Shown: positions 1 to 10,669 of the stretch, piece by piece
How positions within the stretch are numbered: the first letter of the stretch is position 1
Layout: the number at the start of each line of letters is the position of its first letter
Origin: Trinickia caryophylli
Lineage (GTDB): Bacteria; Pseudomonadota; Gammaproteobacteria; Burkholderiales; Burkholderiaceae
Assembly: GCF_034424545.1 (NCBI RefSeq)
Contig: NZ_CP139970.1
Coordinates: 124,001-188,000, forward strand
DNA length: 64,000 bases
Reading direction: 5' to 3'
Notes under the pieces: model-generated
Told to the model about the DNA's origin: nothing
The model's database searches: none
The model's input: only the letters and a program-made list of their open reading frames with translations
Made by a program: the position numbers and the translations under genes

Positions 1-1350
<1,350 letters not shown>

Positions 1351-1375
1351 GGAAACAAGGCTCGGATGGACCCCA

Positions 1376-1381
1376 TATAAT
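1376..1381 (+). promoter_or_regulatory. Candidate -10 box (TATAAT) for ygfZ
   Basis: A consensus TATAAT lies in the 77-bp divergent gap between mltG and ygfZ, 47 bp before the ygfZ start. The expected -35 position (about 1353-1358) is not close to TTGACA, so promoter activity is only a suggestion. Confidence 0.35.
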
Positions 1382-1427
1382 ACTTGTTCGTCTCCGCCGA
1401 AGTCAGGATTGACTAGTCACCGAATTC

Positions 1428-2459
1428 ATGAACGCCGCTCCCGCCCCCGATACACCGCACGCACCGACACAGCCCACGCCCCGCCCAAGTGGCGCCGAGT
1501 ACGAATCGGCCCTCACGCGCGGCGCCTTCATGATGCTGGAGCAATTCGGCGTCATCGAGGCCTCGGGCGATGACGCCGCCGTGTTCCTGCACAACCAACT
1601 GACGAACGACGTTCAGCATCTCGATGCCGCCAGCGTACGGCTCGCCGGCTACTGCTCGGCGAAGGGCCGGCTGCTTGCGTCGATGCTCGTCTGGCGCGCC
1701 GGCGAGTCCATTCGTCTCCTGAGCGACCGCACCGTCGTCGCGGGCCTCCAAAAGCGGCTCGCCATGTTCGTGCTGCGGGCCAAGGCCAAGCTCGTCGACG
1801 CGAGTGCGGAGGTCGCGGCCGTGGGTTTTGCCGGCGACGTGCGCGAGGCGCTGTCCACGCTCTTCGACGCGTTGCCGGATGGCGTCCACGTCCATGTGGC
1901 GGGCCCCGCCGGTTCGCTGATCCGCGTACCGGATGCGCGAGGGCGGGCACGCTATCTCTGGATCGGCACGCGGGCCGAGATCGCGGCACGACTGCCCGCG
2001 CTCGAAAGCCGGCTCGCCCGTGTTTCGCCCGCAGTGTGGGATTGGCTCGACATCCAAGCCGGCGAACCGCGTATTTCCGCCCCCGTCGTGGAGCAGTTCG
2101 TGCCGCAGATGGTCAATTTCGATGTGCTCGGCGGCGTCAACTTCCGCAAGGGCTGCTATCCCGGCCAGGAAGTCGTCGCGCGCAGTCAATACCGGGGCAC
2201 GATCAAGCGGCGCACGGCGCTCGCACATATCGGCGAAGCTGCCGAGGTGCGCGCGGGCCTCGAACTCTTTCATTCGGCCGATCCTGGCCAGCCTTGCGGG
2301 ATGATCGTCAACGCAGCCCCGGCGCCGGGCGGCGGGTTCGACGCGCTCGTCGAGATCAAGCTCGCCGCGCTGGACGCGGGCACCGTGCATCTGGGCGCGG
2401 CCGACGGTCCCGCCTTGGCGTTCGAGGCGCTGCCTTACGCCCTGCCGGCCGAAATGTGA
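1428..2459 (+). CDS. ygfZ: Folate-dependent Fe-S cluster repair protein YgfZ
   Basis: 343 residues of the GcvT-like fold. The signature KGCYPGQE is present (NFRKGCYPGQEVVARSQYRG), including the family cysteine. YgfZ/IBA57 proteins use tetrahydrofolate to support a subset of [4Fe-4S] enzymes. The N-terminal ~30 residues (Pro/Thr/Ala-rich) are an extension before MMLEQFGVIEASGDDAAVFLHNQLTNDV, so a later start is possible. Confidence 0.93.
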   Translation: MNAAPAPDTPHAPTQPTPRPSGAEYESALTRGAFMMLEQFGVIEASGDDAAVFLHNQLTNDVQHLDAASVRLAGYCSAKGRLLASMLVWRAGESIRLLSDRTVVAGLQKRLAMFVLRAKAKLVDASAEVAAVGFAGDVREALSTLFDALPDGVHVHVAGPAGSLIRVPDARGRARYLWIGTRAEIAARLPALESRLARVSPAVWDWLDIQAGEPRISAPVVEQFVPQMVNFDVLGGVNFRKGCYPGQEVVARSQYRGTIKRRTALAHIGEAAEVRAGLELFHSADPGQPCGMIVNAAPAPGGGFDALVEIKLAALDAGTVHLGAADGPALAFEALPYALPAEM

Positions 2460-2472
2460 GCGGCGGCCCGAC

Positions 2473-3294
2473 GTGTGCCTGATCGTGTTCGACTGGCGCC
2501 CCGACGTGGCGCAAGGGGTCTTATTCACACTCGCCGCAAACCGCGACGAGTACTTTCGGCGCGCCACCGAACCGCTGGAATGGTGGCGCGATACGCCACG
2601 GGTGCTGGCCGGACGTGACCTCGAAGGCGGCGGGACGTGGCTCGGCGTTTCGCGCGATGGCCGTTTCGCCGCGCTCACGAACTATCGCGCGCCGCGTGAA
2701 GTTCGACCCGACGCGCCCACGCGCGGAAAGCTCGTGGCCGACTTTCTGGGCGGCGAACCGATGGCGCCGCTCGAGTATCTGACGCGGGTTGCCGAGCGCG
2801 GCGCGGTCTATAACGGGTTCAACCTTCTCGCCGGCGATTTCAACCGCCGCGAGCTCGGCTGGTACTGCAACCGTGGAGACCTGCCACCGTCGCTGCTGTC
2901 GCCCGGCACACACGGCATCTCGAATGCGGTGCTCGACGCGCCATGGCCGAAGCTCAGGTGCAAGCGCGCCGAACTGGCGGCACTCGTGGCCGAGCGCGGC
3001 GGCGACGTGCCGCTTGCGAGCCTCATCGCCATGATGCGCGATACGAGCGTCGCCGGCGATGACGAGTTGCCCTTTACGGGGGTGCCGCTCGAATGGGAAA
3101 GAGCGCTGTCGGCCGCCTTCATCGAGACCCCTGAGTACGGCACGCGCGGCTCGACCGCGCTGCGCGTACGAGACAGCGGCGGCAAGCTCGGCTTCGATAT
3201 CCTGGAAATCAGCGACGACGATGGTTCGCATCGGTTGCGCCGCCCTGGGGACGTCGAACGCAAATTCGCATTCGACGCCGAGCCGTCGCGCTGA
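2473..3294 (+). CDS. NRDE/TANGO2 family protein
   Basis: 273 residues starting at a GTG so that the protein begins MCLIVFDW; the Cys at position 2 is characteristic of the family and fixes the start. The motif ANRDEYFRRATEPLEWW is the NRDE signature. TANGO2 homologues have been linked to haem or acyl-lipid trafficking in eukaryotes; the bacterial role is not settled. It lies 13 bp after ygfZ, so the two are probably co-transcribed. Confidence 0.9.
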   Translation: MCLIVFDWRPDVAQGVLFTLAANRDEYFRRATEPLEWWRDTPRVLAGRDLEGGGTWLGVSRDGRFAALTNYRAPREVRPDAPTRGKLVADFLGGEPMAPLEYLTRVAERGAVYNGFNLLAGDFNRRELGWYCNRGDLPPSLLSPGTHGISNAVLDAPWPKLRCKRAELAALVAERGGDVPLASLIAMMRDTSVAGDDELPFTGVPLEWERALSAAFIETPEYGTRGSTALRVRDSGGKLGFDILEISDDDGSHRLRRPGDVERKFAFDAEPSR

Positions 3295-3301
3295 GCGCGC
3301 G

Positions 3302-3775
3302 CTACGACGGGGCTCCGGCTTGCGGCTGTGCGGCGGCAGCCGGCAGTGGGCGGACCATCTCGATGTGGGCGAGCCCCTGGGCGTCGAACGCGTCGCCGAC
3401 GGGTACGAACCCGTGCCGCCGGTAGAACGGCTCGACGCGGCACAGTGCGTAGAGTCTCACCTCGGCGTGACCGCGCAGCGCCGCGTGGGCCAGCAGTGTT
3501 TGCAGCAGGCGGGAGCCGACGCCGCCGCGTCTCGCCTCCAGTACGACGGCAAGCCGCCCGATCGCACCTTCGCGCAGCAGCCGCGCCGTTCCGAGCGCGC
3601 AGCGCGACTGATTCGTCACGCCGTACGCGACCACATGGAGCGCATCGAGATCCGCATCGTCGGAGTCGTACAGCGCCGCGACGCCCTGCTCCCGCGCGAA
3701 AACCGCATTGCGGACCGTCGTGGCGTCGGCACCGAGCCTTGTCCAGTCGCCCACCTCCAACTCGATCTCATGCAT
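3302..3775 (-). CDS. GNAT family N-acetyltransferase
   Basis: 157 residues from the ATG at 3775, chosen because GGAGG lies six bases upstream; a longer open frame has no support. The acetyl-CoA site is seen as IGRLAVVLEARRGGVGSRLLQTLL, followed by the typical FYRRHGFVPVGDAF. The substrate cannot be told from sequence. It is the last gene of the leftward run 6578-3302 and converges with the NRDE gene. Confidence 0.88.
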   Translation of the reverse strand: MHEIELEVGDWTRLGADATTVRNAVFAREQGVAALYDSDDADLDALHVVAYGVTNQSRCALGTARLLREGAIGRLAVVLEARRGGVGSRLLQTLLAHAALRGHAEVRLYALCRVEPFYRRHGFVPVGDAFDAQGLAHIEMVRPLPAAAAQPQAGAPS

Positions 3776-3834
3776 CGTTGCCTCCATTCTCGAAAGGGGC
3801 AGCCGTTGCAGGCGGGCGAGACGCCCCGCGCCGC

Positions 3835-4689
3835 TCAGGTGCCGGGCGGCGGCGTCGGATCGCTCGGCGGACGCTGCTCGACGATTTCCTCGTGGCGCCT
3901 GCGGATACTGGGCAGGATCGCGGCATGAGGAAAGACGTAAAAGCGCTTCTCGCGCACCGCGTCGAACGCGGCGTCGGCGATCTGCATCGCGCTCAGGCGC
4001 CCTGCGCGCACCGCGCTGCGCACGGCCTTGCGGGCGAGGATCTGCGAGGCGGTCGGGGCGGCCTCGTTGCGCCAACGCTCGGGCCTCGCACGCTCGGCAT
4101 TCGCGATGCCCGTCGGGGCGAATGCCGGGCTCAGCAACGAACAGCCGACGCTCTTACCGACGAGGGCCAAGTCGTGATACAGCGTTTCGGTCAGCGCGAC
4201 GACGGCATGTTTCGAGGCGTTGTACACGCCCATCATCGGCGGCGCGAGAAAGCCGGCTACCGACGCCGTGTTGACGATGTGAGCCGGTTCGTTCTGCGCG
4301 AGCATGATCGGCGCGAAAACGCGCACGCCGTGCGCGACGCCCATGACATTCACGCCGAAGATCCATTCCCAGTCGTGCGCGCTCATCTCCCAAAGCAGCC
4401 CGCCCGCGCCCACGCCCGCATTGTTGAAAAGCAGGTGGACCTTCCCGAAGGCGTCGATCGCACGTGCCGCCAACGCTTCGACGGCTTGCCCATCGGATAC
4501 GTCCGTCGGCACGGCAATCGCGTCCGCGCCTGCGGCGCGGAGCACGTCGACCGCCGCCGATAGAGCAGTTGCATCGATATCGGCCAGTACGAGCTTCATC
4601 CCGAGCGCGGCCGCCTTGTCGACGAACGCGCGACCAAATCCGCTTGCCGCACCGGTGACGACCGCAACGTTTCCTGCGAACTGCTCCAT
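3835..4689 (-). CDS. SDR family NAD(P)-dependent oxidoreductase
   Basis: 284 residues. The nucleotide motif TGAASGFG (residues 12-19), the NNAG segment (LLFNNAGVGAGG) and the catalytic YNASK are all present. The length and long C-terminal tail are usual for classical SDRs acting on hydroxyacyl or alcohol substrates. It lies 24 bp after the CurA-like reductase and is probably in the same transcript with lipid-type enzymes. Substrate unknown. Confidence 0.88.
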   Translation of the reverse strand: MEQFAGNVAVVTGAASGFGRAFVDKAAALGMKLVLADIDATALSAAVDVLRAAGADAIAVPTDVSDGQAVEALAARAIDAFGKVHLLFNNAGVGAGGLLWEMSAHDWEWIFGVNVMGVAHGVRVFAPIMLAQNEPAHIVNTASVAGFLAPPMMGVYNASKHAVVALTETLYHDLALVGKSVGCSLLSPAFAPTGIANAERARPERWRNEAAPTASQILARKAVRSAVRAGRLSAMQIADAAFDAVREKRFYVFPHAAILPSIRRRHEEIVEQRPPSDPTPPPGT

Positions 4690-4713
4690 GGATCCTGTCT
4701 TCCTGCCGTGCCG

Positions 4714-5712
4714 TCAGCCGAGTTTGACGAGTTGCTTGCCGAAGTTCGCGCCTTTGAGCACGCCCATCAATGCCTGCGGCGCCAGCTCGATGCCTTCGAC
4801 GATGCTTTCGCGATAGCGCAGCTTCTTTTGCGCGATCAGCGATGCGAGCTCCGACAGCGCCTGCGGCCAGACGTCGAGGTGCTCGGTCACAATGAAGCCT
4901 TGAACCATCAGGCGCATCGTCAGGATAATCGACGGATGCTTGATCGGTGCCGGCGCGCCGTCGTAGCCCGAAATCATGCCGCACATCGCGATCCGCCCGA
5001 ACGGGTTCATGCGCGCGAGCGTCGCGTCGAGCACCGCCCCACCGACGTTCTCGAAGCAGCCGTCGACGCCGTCCGGCGTGGCGGCCGCCAGATCCTTGTA
5101 AAGCTGGCCCGCCTTGTAGTCGACACAGGCGTCGAAGCCTAGTGTATCGACGACGTAACGGCACTTCTCCGCACCGCCCGCGACCCCGACCGCACGGCAT
5201 CCGCTCAGCTTCGCAAGCTGGCCGACGACGCCACCCACCGCGCCGCTCGCCGCGCTGACGACGATCGTCTGGCCGGCGCGGGGGCCGATGATCTTGTTGA
5301 GTCCGTACCACGCCGTGACGCCGGGCATGCCGGCCGCGCCGAGGAACGCCGAAAGCGGCACCGCGCGATCGTCGACCTTGCGCAGCCCCGCTCCGTTCGA
5401 CGTACCGAACGTCTGCCAGCCGAACATGCCCGTAACCTTGTCGCCGACGAGGAACTCGGGATGCTTCGATTCGACGACGACGCCCGCCGTTTCACCGATC
5501 ATCACTTGGCCGAGCGGCTGCGGCGCCGCATACGACTTTGCATCGTTCATACGGCCGCGCATGTAGGGGTCGATCGAGAGCCATTCGTTGCGCACGCGTA
5601 ATTGCCCGTCGCGCAGCGGCTCGAGCGGGGTATCGACGAGCTTGAAGTTCTCGGCGCTCATCGCGCCTTCGGGGCGCGACACAAGCAGTATCTGACGATT
5701 CGTTGCGGTCAT
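4714..5712 (-). CDS. NADP-dependent medium-chain reductase (CurA/leukotriene-B4 type)
   Basis: 332 residues from the ATG at 5712 (AAGGAG five bases upstream; a GTG two codons earlier is less likely). It lacks the zinc ligands of alcohol dehydrogenases and has the SAASGAVGGVVGQLAKL cofactor loop and the WLSIDPYMRGRM start typical of NADPH-dependent 2-alkenal/enone reductases such as curcumin reductase CurA. It probably reduces a conjugated double bond; the natural substrate is unknown. Confidence 0.9.
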   Translation of the reverse strand: MTATNRQILLVSRPEGAMSAENFKLVDTPLEPLRDGQLRVRNEWLSIDPYMRGRMNDAKSYAAPQPLGQVMIGETAGVVVESKHPEFLVGDKVTGMFGWQTFGTSNGAGLRKVDDRAVPLSAFLGAAGMPGVTAWYGLNKIIGPRAGQTIVVSAASGAVGGVVGQLAKLSGCRAVGVAGGAEKCRYVVDTLGFDACVDYKAGQLYKDLAAATPDGVDGCFENVGGAVLDATLARMNPFGRIAMCGMISGYDGAPAPIKHPSIILTMRLMVQGFIVTEHLDVWPQALSELASLIAQKKLRYRESIVEGIELAPQALMGVLKGANFGKQLVKLG

Positions 5713-5773
5713 GGCCACTCCTTTTTGCTTGGGGCTGCGCGACTGCGATACGACCGATGCCCGGCGTCCGTCC

Positions 5774-6259
5774 TCAGCCGTCGCTCGGTCCCGGCTTGCC
5801 TGCCGCGGTGGGCCGGCGACGCTGCTCGACTACGTCGCGGCCCACCGCGAGCCGGCGCATGTACTTGAAAGTACCGATCGCCTTGGCGACGAAATGCCCT
5901 TCGCTATCGCGCACCTCGCCCTCGCAGTAAGCCATCGTCGTGGAGCGATGCAGCACGCGACCAAACGCGCGCAGCTCGCCGCGGCCGGGCTGCAGGAAGC
6001 TGACCTTCATTTCGACCGTGACGACACCGATTCCACCGCCCGCGAGGCTGCGCGCAGCCGTGGCGAGCGCGACGTCGGCGAGCGTCATCGTGACGCCGCC
6101 ATGCGCGATCTGCCACGTATTCAAATGGCTGTCGGCCAGCGCGAGGGCGACTTCGCTCTCGCCGCCGGCCGCCGCGACGAGACGCACGCCGAGATGATCG
6201 ATGAATGGGCTTTCGATCGCGAGCCCGGCGTCACCCACTTGCTCATGCGAATCGGACAT
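5774..6259 (-). CDS. PaaI-family hotdog thioesterase
   Basis: 161 residues with the hotdog pattern NTWQIAHGGVTMTLADVA (the HGG...D motif of PaaI-like thioesterases) and VEMKVSFLQPGRGELRAFGRV. It should hydrolyse an acyl- or aryl-CoA ester. It stands in a leftward run with a reductase and an SDR, consistent with acyl-CoA handling. Confidence 0.88.
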   Translation of the reverse strand: MSDSHEQVGDAGLAIESPFIDHLGVRLVAAAGGESEVALALADSHLNTWQIAHGGVTMTLADVALATAARSLAGGGIGVVTVEMKVSFLQPGRGELRAFGRVLHRSTTMAYCEGEVRDSEGHFVAKAIGTFKYMRRLAVGRDVVEQRRRPTAAGKPGPSDG

Positions 6260-6275
6260 CGACTGACCTTTCAGC

Positions 6276-6578
6276 TCAACACGTGTAATCGACGCACTCG
6301 CGCGATTCGCGCACCGCGCCGATGAATGCCTTCAACGCTTCGTGAGTGGGGTGCACTTGATAAGCGTCGAGCGCCGCCTTGTCGGCGAAATCGGACACGA
6401 GCACGACGTCATAGGTCGATTCGAGGCCCGGCGCCGCGATGCCGACCTCGAGCCGGACAATGCCTGGCACGATATCGCGGCACCCTTCGAGCTTTTCCTT
6501 CAGCTTGAGCGCGTTTTCGGTGCGCGTCGCCCCTTCGGCCTGCTCCTTGAGCTTCCACATGACGATGTGTCGAATCAA
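6276..6578 (-). CDS. Dabb (stress-responsive A/B barrel) family protein
   Basis: 100 residues from a TTG start at 6578. Family members begin MIRHIVMWKLK, and AAGGAG lies a few bases upstream, so the longer ATG frame starting at 6620 was rejected. The segment YDVVLVSDFADKAALDAYQVHPTH is typical of the ferredoxin-like dimeric barrel. Function is not known for this subgroup. Confidence 0.85.
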   Translation of the reverse strand: MIRHIVMWKLKEQAEGATRTENALKLKEKLEGCRDIVPGIVRLEVGIAAPGLESTYDVVLVSDFADKAALDAYQVHPTHEALKAFIGAVRESRECVDYTC

Positions 6579-6689
6579 TCTCGGCTCCTTCGTTCGCAAA
6601 ATGGTTCGGTAGCGACGCATGATACTCGTTTCGCCGGTGCCGGGCTTAGCCCCCGCTTTTCCGTCGCTTTCGCCCTCGTTCCCGCTCGC

Positions 6690-8678
6690 TCAGTCTCGTG
6701 CAAGCGCATCCACGGGCGCGAGGCGCGCCGCTCGTCGCGCCGGGACGTAGCCGAACAACACGCCCACGAGCGTCGAGCATGCAAAGGCCGCGACGACCGA
6801 ACGCGCCGAATACACCATCCGCCAGCCATCGACGAAAAGCGTAAAAATGCCGCCCGCCACGAGCGACAACGCCACGCCGAGCACGCCGCCCGCGAGGCAT
6901 ACGAGTACCGCTTCGGCGAGAAACTGCTGCATCAGATCGCCGCGGCGCGCGCCGACGGCTGCGCGGATGCCGATTTCGCGCGTACGCTCCGCGACCGACA
7001 CGAGCATGATATTCATCACGCCAATGCCGCCGACGACCAGCGAAATGACTGCCACCGAGGTGAGCAGCAAGGTCAATGTCCGACCCACGCCCTCCGCCGT
7101 TTTCACGACGCTGTCGATGTTGTAGGTGAAGAAATCCTTGCGCCCGTGCCGACGCGTGAGCAGCCCGACAATGGCGGCCTCCGCCGCTTCGGCCGGCTCG
7201 CCCGCGCCAATGCGCACCGTCAGGCTGTCGACCCCGCGCTGGCCGAAGAGCCGGGCGCCGGCGGTGGAGTAAGGAACCCAGAGATTCGGTGTCGCACCGG
7301 TGCCGAACATGCCGCTGCGGTCAGCCGTCACGCCGATGACGACGCAGGGTACGTTGCCTACGAGCACGATCTGGCCGAGCGGGTTTGCCTGCTCGCCGAA
7401 CAGTGCGCGGCGTGCATGGCGATCGATAACGGCGACCTGCGCGTACCGGCGCACGTCGCGTTCGCCGAACGCGATTCCGTGCGCGATCGCGAGCCCGCGC
7501 ACACGAAAGAATTCGCCGCTCACACCCGAGACGAGCGCGTCGACCGCAAGCCGGCCGCGCCGCACCGGCAGCGATCGGCTCGTTGCCGGCGTGACGGCTT
7601 CGGCGAAGCGGGCCTCGCGCAGAGCATCGCCATCGGCGGGCACGAGCGTGCGAATCGACGCGGCCTCCGGGTCGCCCCAGTCCTTGCCCGGATAGATTTC
7701 GATCGTATGCGTGCCCATGCGGCTCAGATCCTCGAGCATGTAGCGCTTGGCTCCTTCCCCGATGGCGACGATGGATACCACCGACAGAATGCCGATGACG
7801 ATGCCGAGCATCGTGAGCAGCGTGCGAAGCCGATGCGCGGCGAGGGCCGAGCCCGCCATGCGGCAGGCCGCGAGAAAGCGGCCGAATGCGGCACCGCGGC
7901 GCGGTGCCTCGGACCTCGCGGTGCGCTCGCCTGTCATGGCGCGGCCTGGCGCCGCGATCTCCGGCGTTTCGCCTGCCGGCTTACGATCGGCCGTATCCCT
8001 GACGATCGCGCCGTCGCGCAGCTCGACGATCCGGCCCGCCTGCCGCGCCACCATCGGATCGTGAGTGACCACGACGATCGTATGACCGAGCGCGTGCAGC
8101 TCGTGCAGGATGGCAAGCACCTCGTCGCCGCTCGCGCTGTCGAGCGCGCCCGTGGGCTCGTCCGCGAGGATGACCTCGCCGCCCGTCATCAATGCCCGCG
8201 CGACGCTCACGCGCTGTTGCTGGCCACCCGAGAGCGCGTTCGGCCGCCGACCGACGTGTTCCGTCAAGCCAAGGCGCGCAAGCAGCTTTAGCGCACGTGC
8301 CCGACGCGCGGCTCGCGGCATGCCCGCGTAGACGGCCGGCACCTCGACGTTGGCTGCCACACTCAGGTGCGGGAGCAGGTGGTATCGCTGGAAAATGAAG
8401 CCGAACCGTTCGCGGCGCAGTCGCGCAAGCGCGTCAGGCGACAGTGAGGCCGTGTCGATGCCGCCCACGGTGTAGCGTCCCGTGCTCGGCGTATCGAGAC
8501 AGCCAAGCAGATTCATGAGCGTCGACTTGCCCGAGCCGGACGCGCCGACGATGGCCACGAATTCGCCCGCCGCGATCGTCAGATCGATGGCGCGCAGGAC
8601 GGTGACGGCCTCCTCGCCGTCGCCGAAGCGGCGCGTGATGCCGGCGAGCGCGAGCAGCGGCGCGCGGGCCGCCCTCAT
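6690..8678 (-). CDS. macB: MacB-type ABC transporter (ATPase-permease fusion)
   Basis: 662 residues. The N-terminal ABC domain has Walker [10 protein letters not shown], signature LSGGQQQR and Walker B VILADEPTGALDS. The C-terminal half has the MacB membrane domain: one helix at AAHRLRTLLTMLGIVIGILSVVSIVAIGEG, a large periplasmic domain and three C-terminal helices (e.g. GVGRTLTLLLTSVAVISLVVGGIGVMNIML). It pairs with MacA and an outer-membrane TolC partner not found here. Its ATG overlaps the macA stop by four bases (ATGA). Confidence 0.95.
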   Translation of the reverse strand: MRAARAPLLALAGITRRFGDGEEAVTVLRAIDLTIAAGEFVAIVGASGSGKSTLMNLLGCLDTPSTGRYTVGGIDTASLSPDALARLRRERFGFIFQRYHLLPHLSVAANVEVPAVYAGMPRAARRARALKLLARLGLTEHVGRRPNALSGGQQQRVSVARALMTGGEVILADEPTGALDSASGDEVLAILHELHALGHTIVVVTHDPMVARQAGRIVELRDGAIVRDTADRKPAGETPEIAAPGRAMTGERTARSEAPRRGAAFGRFLAACRMAGSALAAHRLRTLLTMLGIVIGILSVVSIVAIGEGAKRYMLEDLSRMGTHTIEIYPGKDWGDPEAASIRTLVPADGDALREARFAEAVTPATSRSLPVRRGRLAVDALVSGVSGEFFRVRGLAIAHGIAFGERDVRRYAQVAVIDRHARRALFGEQANPLGQIVLVGNVPCVVIGVTADRSGMFGTGATPNLWVPYSTAGARLFGQRGVDSLTVRIGAGEPAEAAEAAIVGLLTRRHGRKDFFTYNIDSVVKTAEGVGRTLTLLLTSVAVISLVVGGIGVMNIMLVSVAERTREIGIRAAVGARRGDLMQQFLAEAVLVCLAGGVLGVALSLVAGGIFTLFVDGWRMVYSARSVVAAFACSTLVGVLFGYVPARRAARLAPVDALARD

Positions 8679-9868
8679 GCGCCCTCGCCCCCCGCCGACT
8701 GAGGCTGCGCCTCGCCAATGACGACGCGCTCGTGCTCGAGCAGTCCGGCGACGATTTCCGCACTCACGTTGTTGTTGATTCCGACCGCCACCGGGCGCAC
8801 GCGCGCGTGCCCCTTGGCATCGACGACCCGCACGGCGTACCGGCCATCGGCCGTTTTTTCGCCGAGCGCGGATACCGGCACGACCAATGCCCGAGAGGCA
8901 CTCCCGAGCACGATGACGACCTGCGCGGTCATGCCGATGCGCAAGCGGCCATCCGGATTCGGCACGTCGAAGCGCGCATGATAGTAGACCGCCGCGCCGG
9001 ATGCCTTGCCCGTCTTCGTTGCGGCGGCTGCATGCGCGCCTTGCGTCTCGGCGAAATCGGCGGGCGCGGGGTCGACACTGGCAAGGCGGCCCTCGTGACG
9101 GCGCTCGGGCTCGCCGAGGATCGTGAAATAGGCGCGCTGGCCCGGGACGATCCGTACGACATCCGCTTCCGATATTTCCGCCTTGACCGTCATCGCATCC
9201 AACTGCGCCAGCTTCAGGATGACGGGCGCCTGCTGTTCGGCGATGAGCGTTTGCCCTTCCTGCGCAACGATGGCGACCACCTCGCCGTCCATCGGCGCGA
9301 GGATCCGCGTATAGCCCACCTTGGCCCGAGCTTTGTCCACCTCCACGCGCGATTTGGCCAGCAGGACGTCCAGCGACGCCAATTGCGCTTCGGCCACGGC
9401 GAGTGCGGCATGCGCGCGTTCGGCCAGCTCGCGGGATGCCGCGCCGAGCGACGCCATGGCCTGCGCGCGTGAGTTTGCGCGCCGGGCCTCTTCGAGGCGC
9501 GCCGCCGCGGCACGCCGCTGAGCGCGCGTATCGGCTTGAGCCAACCGCGCTTCGCGCAATGCATGCTGCGCGAGCGTGGGATCGATCTGGGCGAGCGGCT
9601 GCCCGCGCTTCACGCGTTGTCCGAGCTTCACGAAAACGAACTGTAGTTGACCTGAGACCTGCGCGCCGACATCGACCCCGCGCTGTGCATGCAGCGTGCC
9701 GGCTGCCAGCACCGCATCCTCGATGTCGGCGCGCACCACCGCGGTGCTCAGGTAGCGTGCCGGCTCGCGGCCGCCAAAATGACGCACTGCGTACGCGGAC
9801 AGTGCCGCGCACATGGCGAGGGCAGCGAGAGAGGCCACCACGAGCGGGCGGCGGCGAGCAGGTTTCAT
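8675..9868 (-). CDS. macA: MacA-type periplasmic adaptor subunit
   Basis: 397 residues with an N-terminal membrane anchor (VVASLAALAMCAALSAYAV) and the adaptor pattern: GVDVGAQVSGQLQFVFVKLGQRVKRGQPLAQID (lipoyl half), a long alpha-helical hairpin (~100-190) and the second lipoyl half AKVGYTRILAPMDGEVVAI. It is translationally coupled to macB. Together they should form a macrolide/peptide/lipid efflux or export pump. A much longer frame reading through both genes is an artefact. Confidence 0.94.
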   Translation of the reverse strand: MKPARRRPLVVASLAALAMCAALSAYAVRHFGGREPARYLSTAVVRADIEDAVLAAGTLHAQRGVDVGAQVSGQLQFVFVKLGQRVKRGQPLAQIDPTLAQHALREARLAQADTRAQRRAAAARLEEARRANSRAQAMASLGAASRELAERAHAALAVAEAQLASLDVLLAKSRVEVDKARAKVGYTRILAPMDGEVVAIVAQEGQTLIAEQQAPVILKLAQLDAMTVKAEISEADVVRIVPGQRAYFTILGEPERRHEGRLASVDPAPADFAETQGAHAAAATKTGKASGAAVYYHARFDVPNPDGRLRIGMTAQVVIVLGSASRALVVPVSALGEKTADGRYAVRVVDAKGHARVRPVAVGINNNVSAEIVAGLLEHERVVIGEAQPQSAGGEGA

Positions 9869-9976
9869 GTCGGCCAGATGCGCGTATCGAATGCAAAGCT
9901 CGCTACGCTAGCGCACCGTCGGAGGCCGCGCGGCGAGCGCCCGGCGATTCGGACGATCGGCGGACCGTGCCGCGTC

Positions 9977-10615
9977 TCAGGTGCGTGCCGCCACCTCGTC
10001 GGCACGCATGCGCAGCACGCCGGCTGCGGCCATGTCGCGCCAGGCGCGTTCGAGCGAGCCGCCGAGGTCGATGGCACGGCAGGCGTCCTCGACCACGATG
10101 GCTTCGAACCCCGCGGCGCGCGCGTCGAGCGCCGTCCAGGCGACGCAATAGTCGGTGGCAAGCCCGCAGCACCAGACACGTCTCGCACCCGATTCGCGCA
10201 GATAGCCCGCAAGGCCCGTCGGCGTTTTGCGGTCGGCCTCGATGAAGGCCGAGTAGCTGTCGATGTCGCGCCGATAGCCCTTGCGGATGACGAGGCGCGC
10301 GTGCGCGATGTCGAGCGCGGCGTGCAGCGCGGCGCCTCGCGTGCCCTGCACGCAGTGCACGGGCCACAGCACCTGTTCCCCATAGGGCAGCGCCAGCATC
10401 TCGAACGGCGCGCGGCCAGGATGGTTGGCGGCGAACGATACGTGCTCGGACGGATGCCAGTCCTGGGTCAGCACGACGTGCTCGAACGTGCGCGCCAGCC
10501 GGTTCGCGATCGGAACGACCTCGTCGCCGCGCGCGACCGCCAACGCGCCGCCGGGCATGAAGTCGTTCTGCATATCGACGACGAGCAATGCGTCTTCGCC
10601 TCGCCTCATGGTCAT
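9977..10615 (-). CDS. pncA: Nicotinamidase
   Basis: 212 residues from the ATG at 10615, preceded by GAGAGG at the right distance. Isochorismatase fold with LLVVDMQNDFMPGGALAV (catalytic Asp), the metal-ligand segment QDWHPSEHVSF, a lysine in IRKGYRRDIDSYSAF and the catalytic cysteine in WCCGLATDYCVAWTALDA. It converts nicotinamide to nicotinate for NAD salvage. Confidence 0.93.
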   Translation of the reverse strand: MTMRRGEDALLVVDMQNDFMPGGALAVARGDEVVPIANRLARTFEHVVLTQDWHPSEHVSFAANHPGRAPFEMLALPYGEQVLWPVHCVQGTRGAALHAALDIAHARLVIRKGYRRDIDSYSAFIEADRKTPTGLAGYLRESGARRVWCCGLATDYCVAWTALDARAAGFEAIVVEDACRAIDLGGSLERAWRDMAAAGVLRMRADEVAART

Positions 10616-10669
10616 GGTGATCCTCTCGCTATCCCCGAGCAAAGTCCGTTGCAAAGCGGTTAAAGGCGG

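Noticed and set aside
6690..9896. A 1068-codon open frame through macA and macB
   Set aside because: Only the part from 8678 leftward is MacB; the rest is the wrong frame of macA, open because of high GC.
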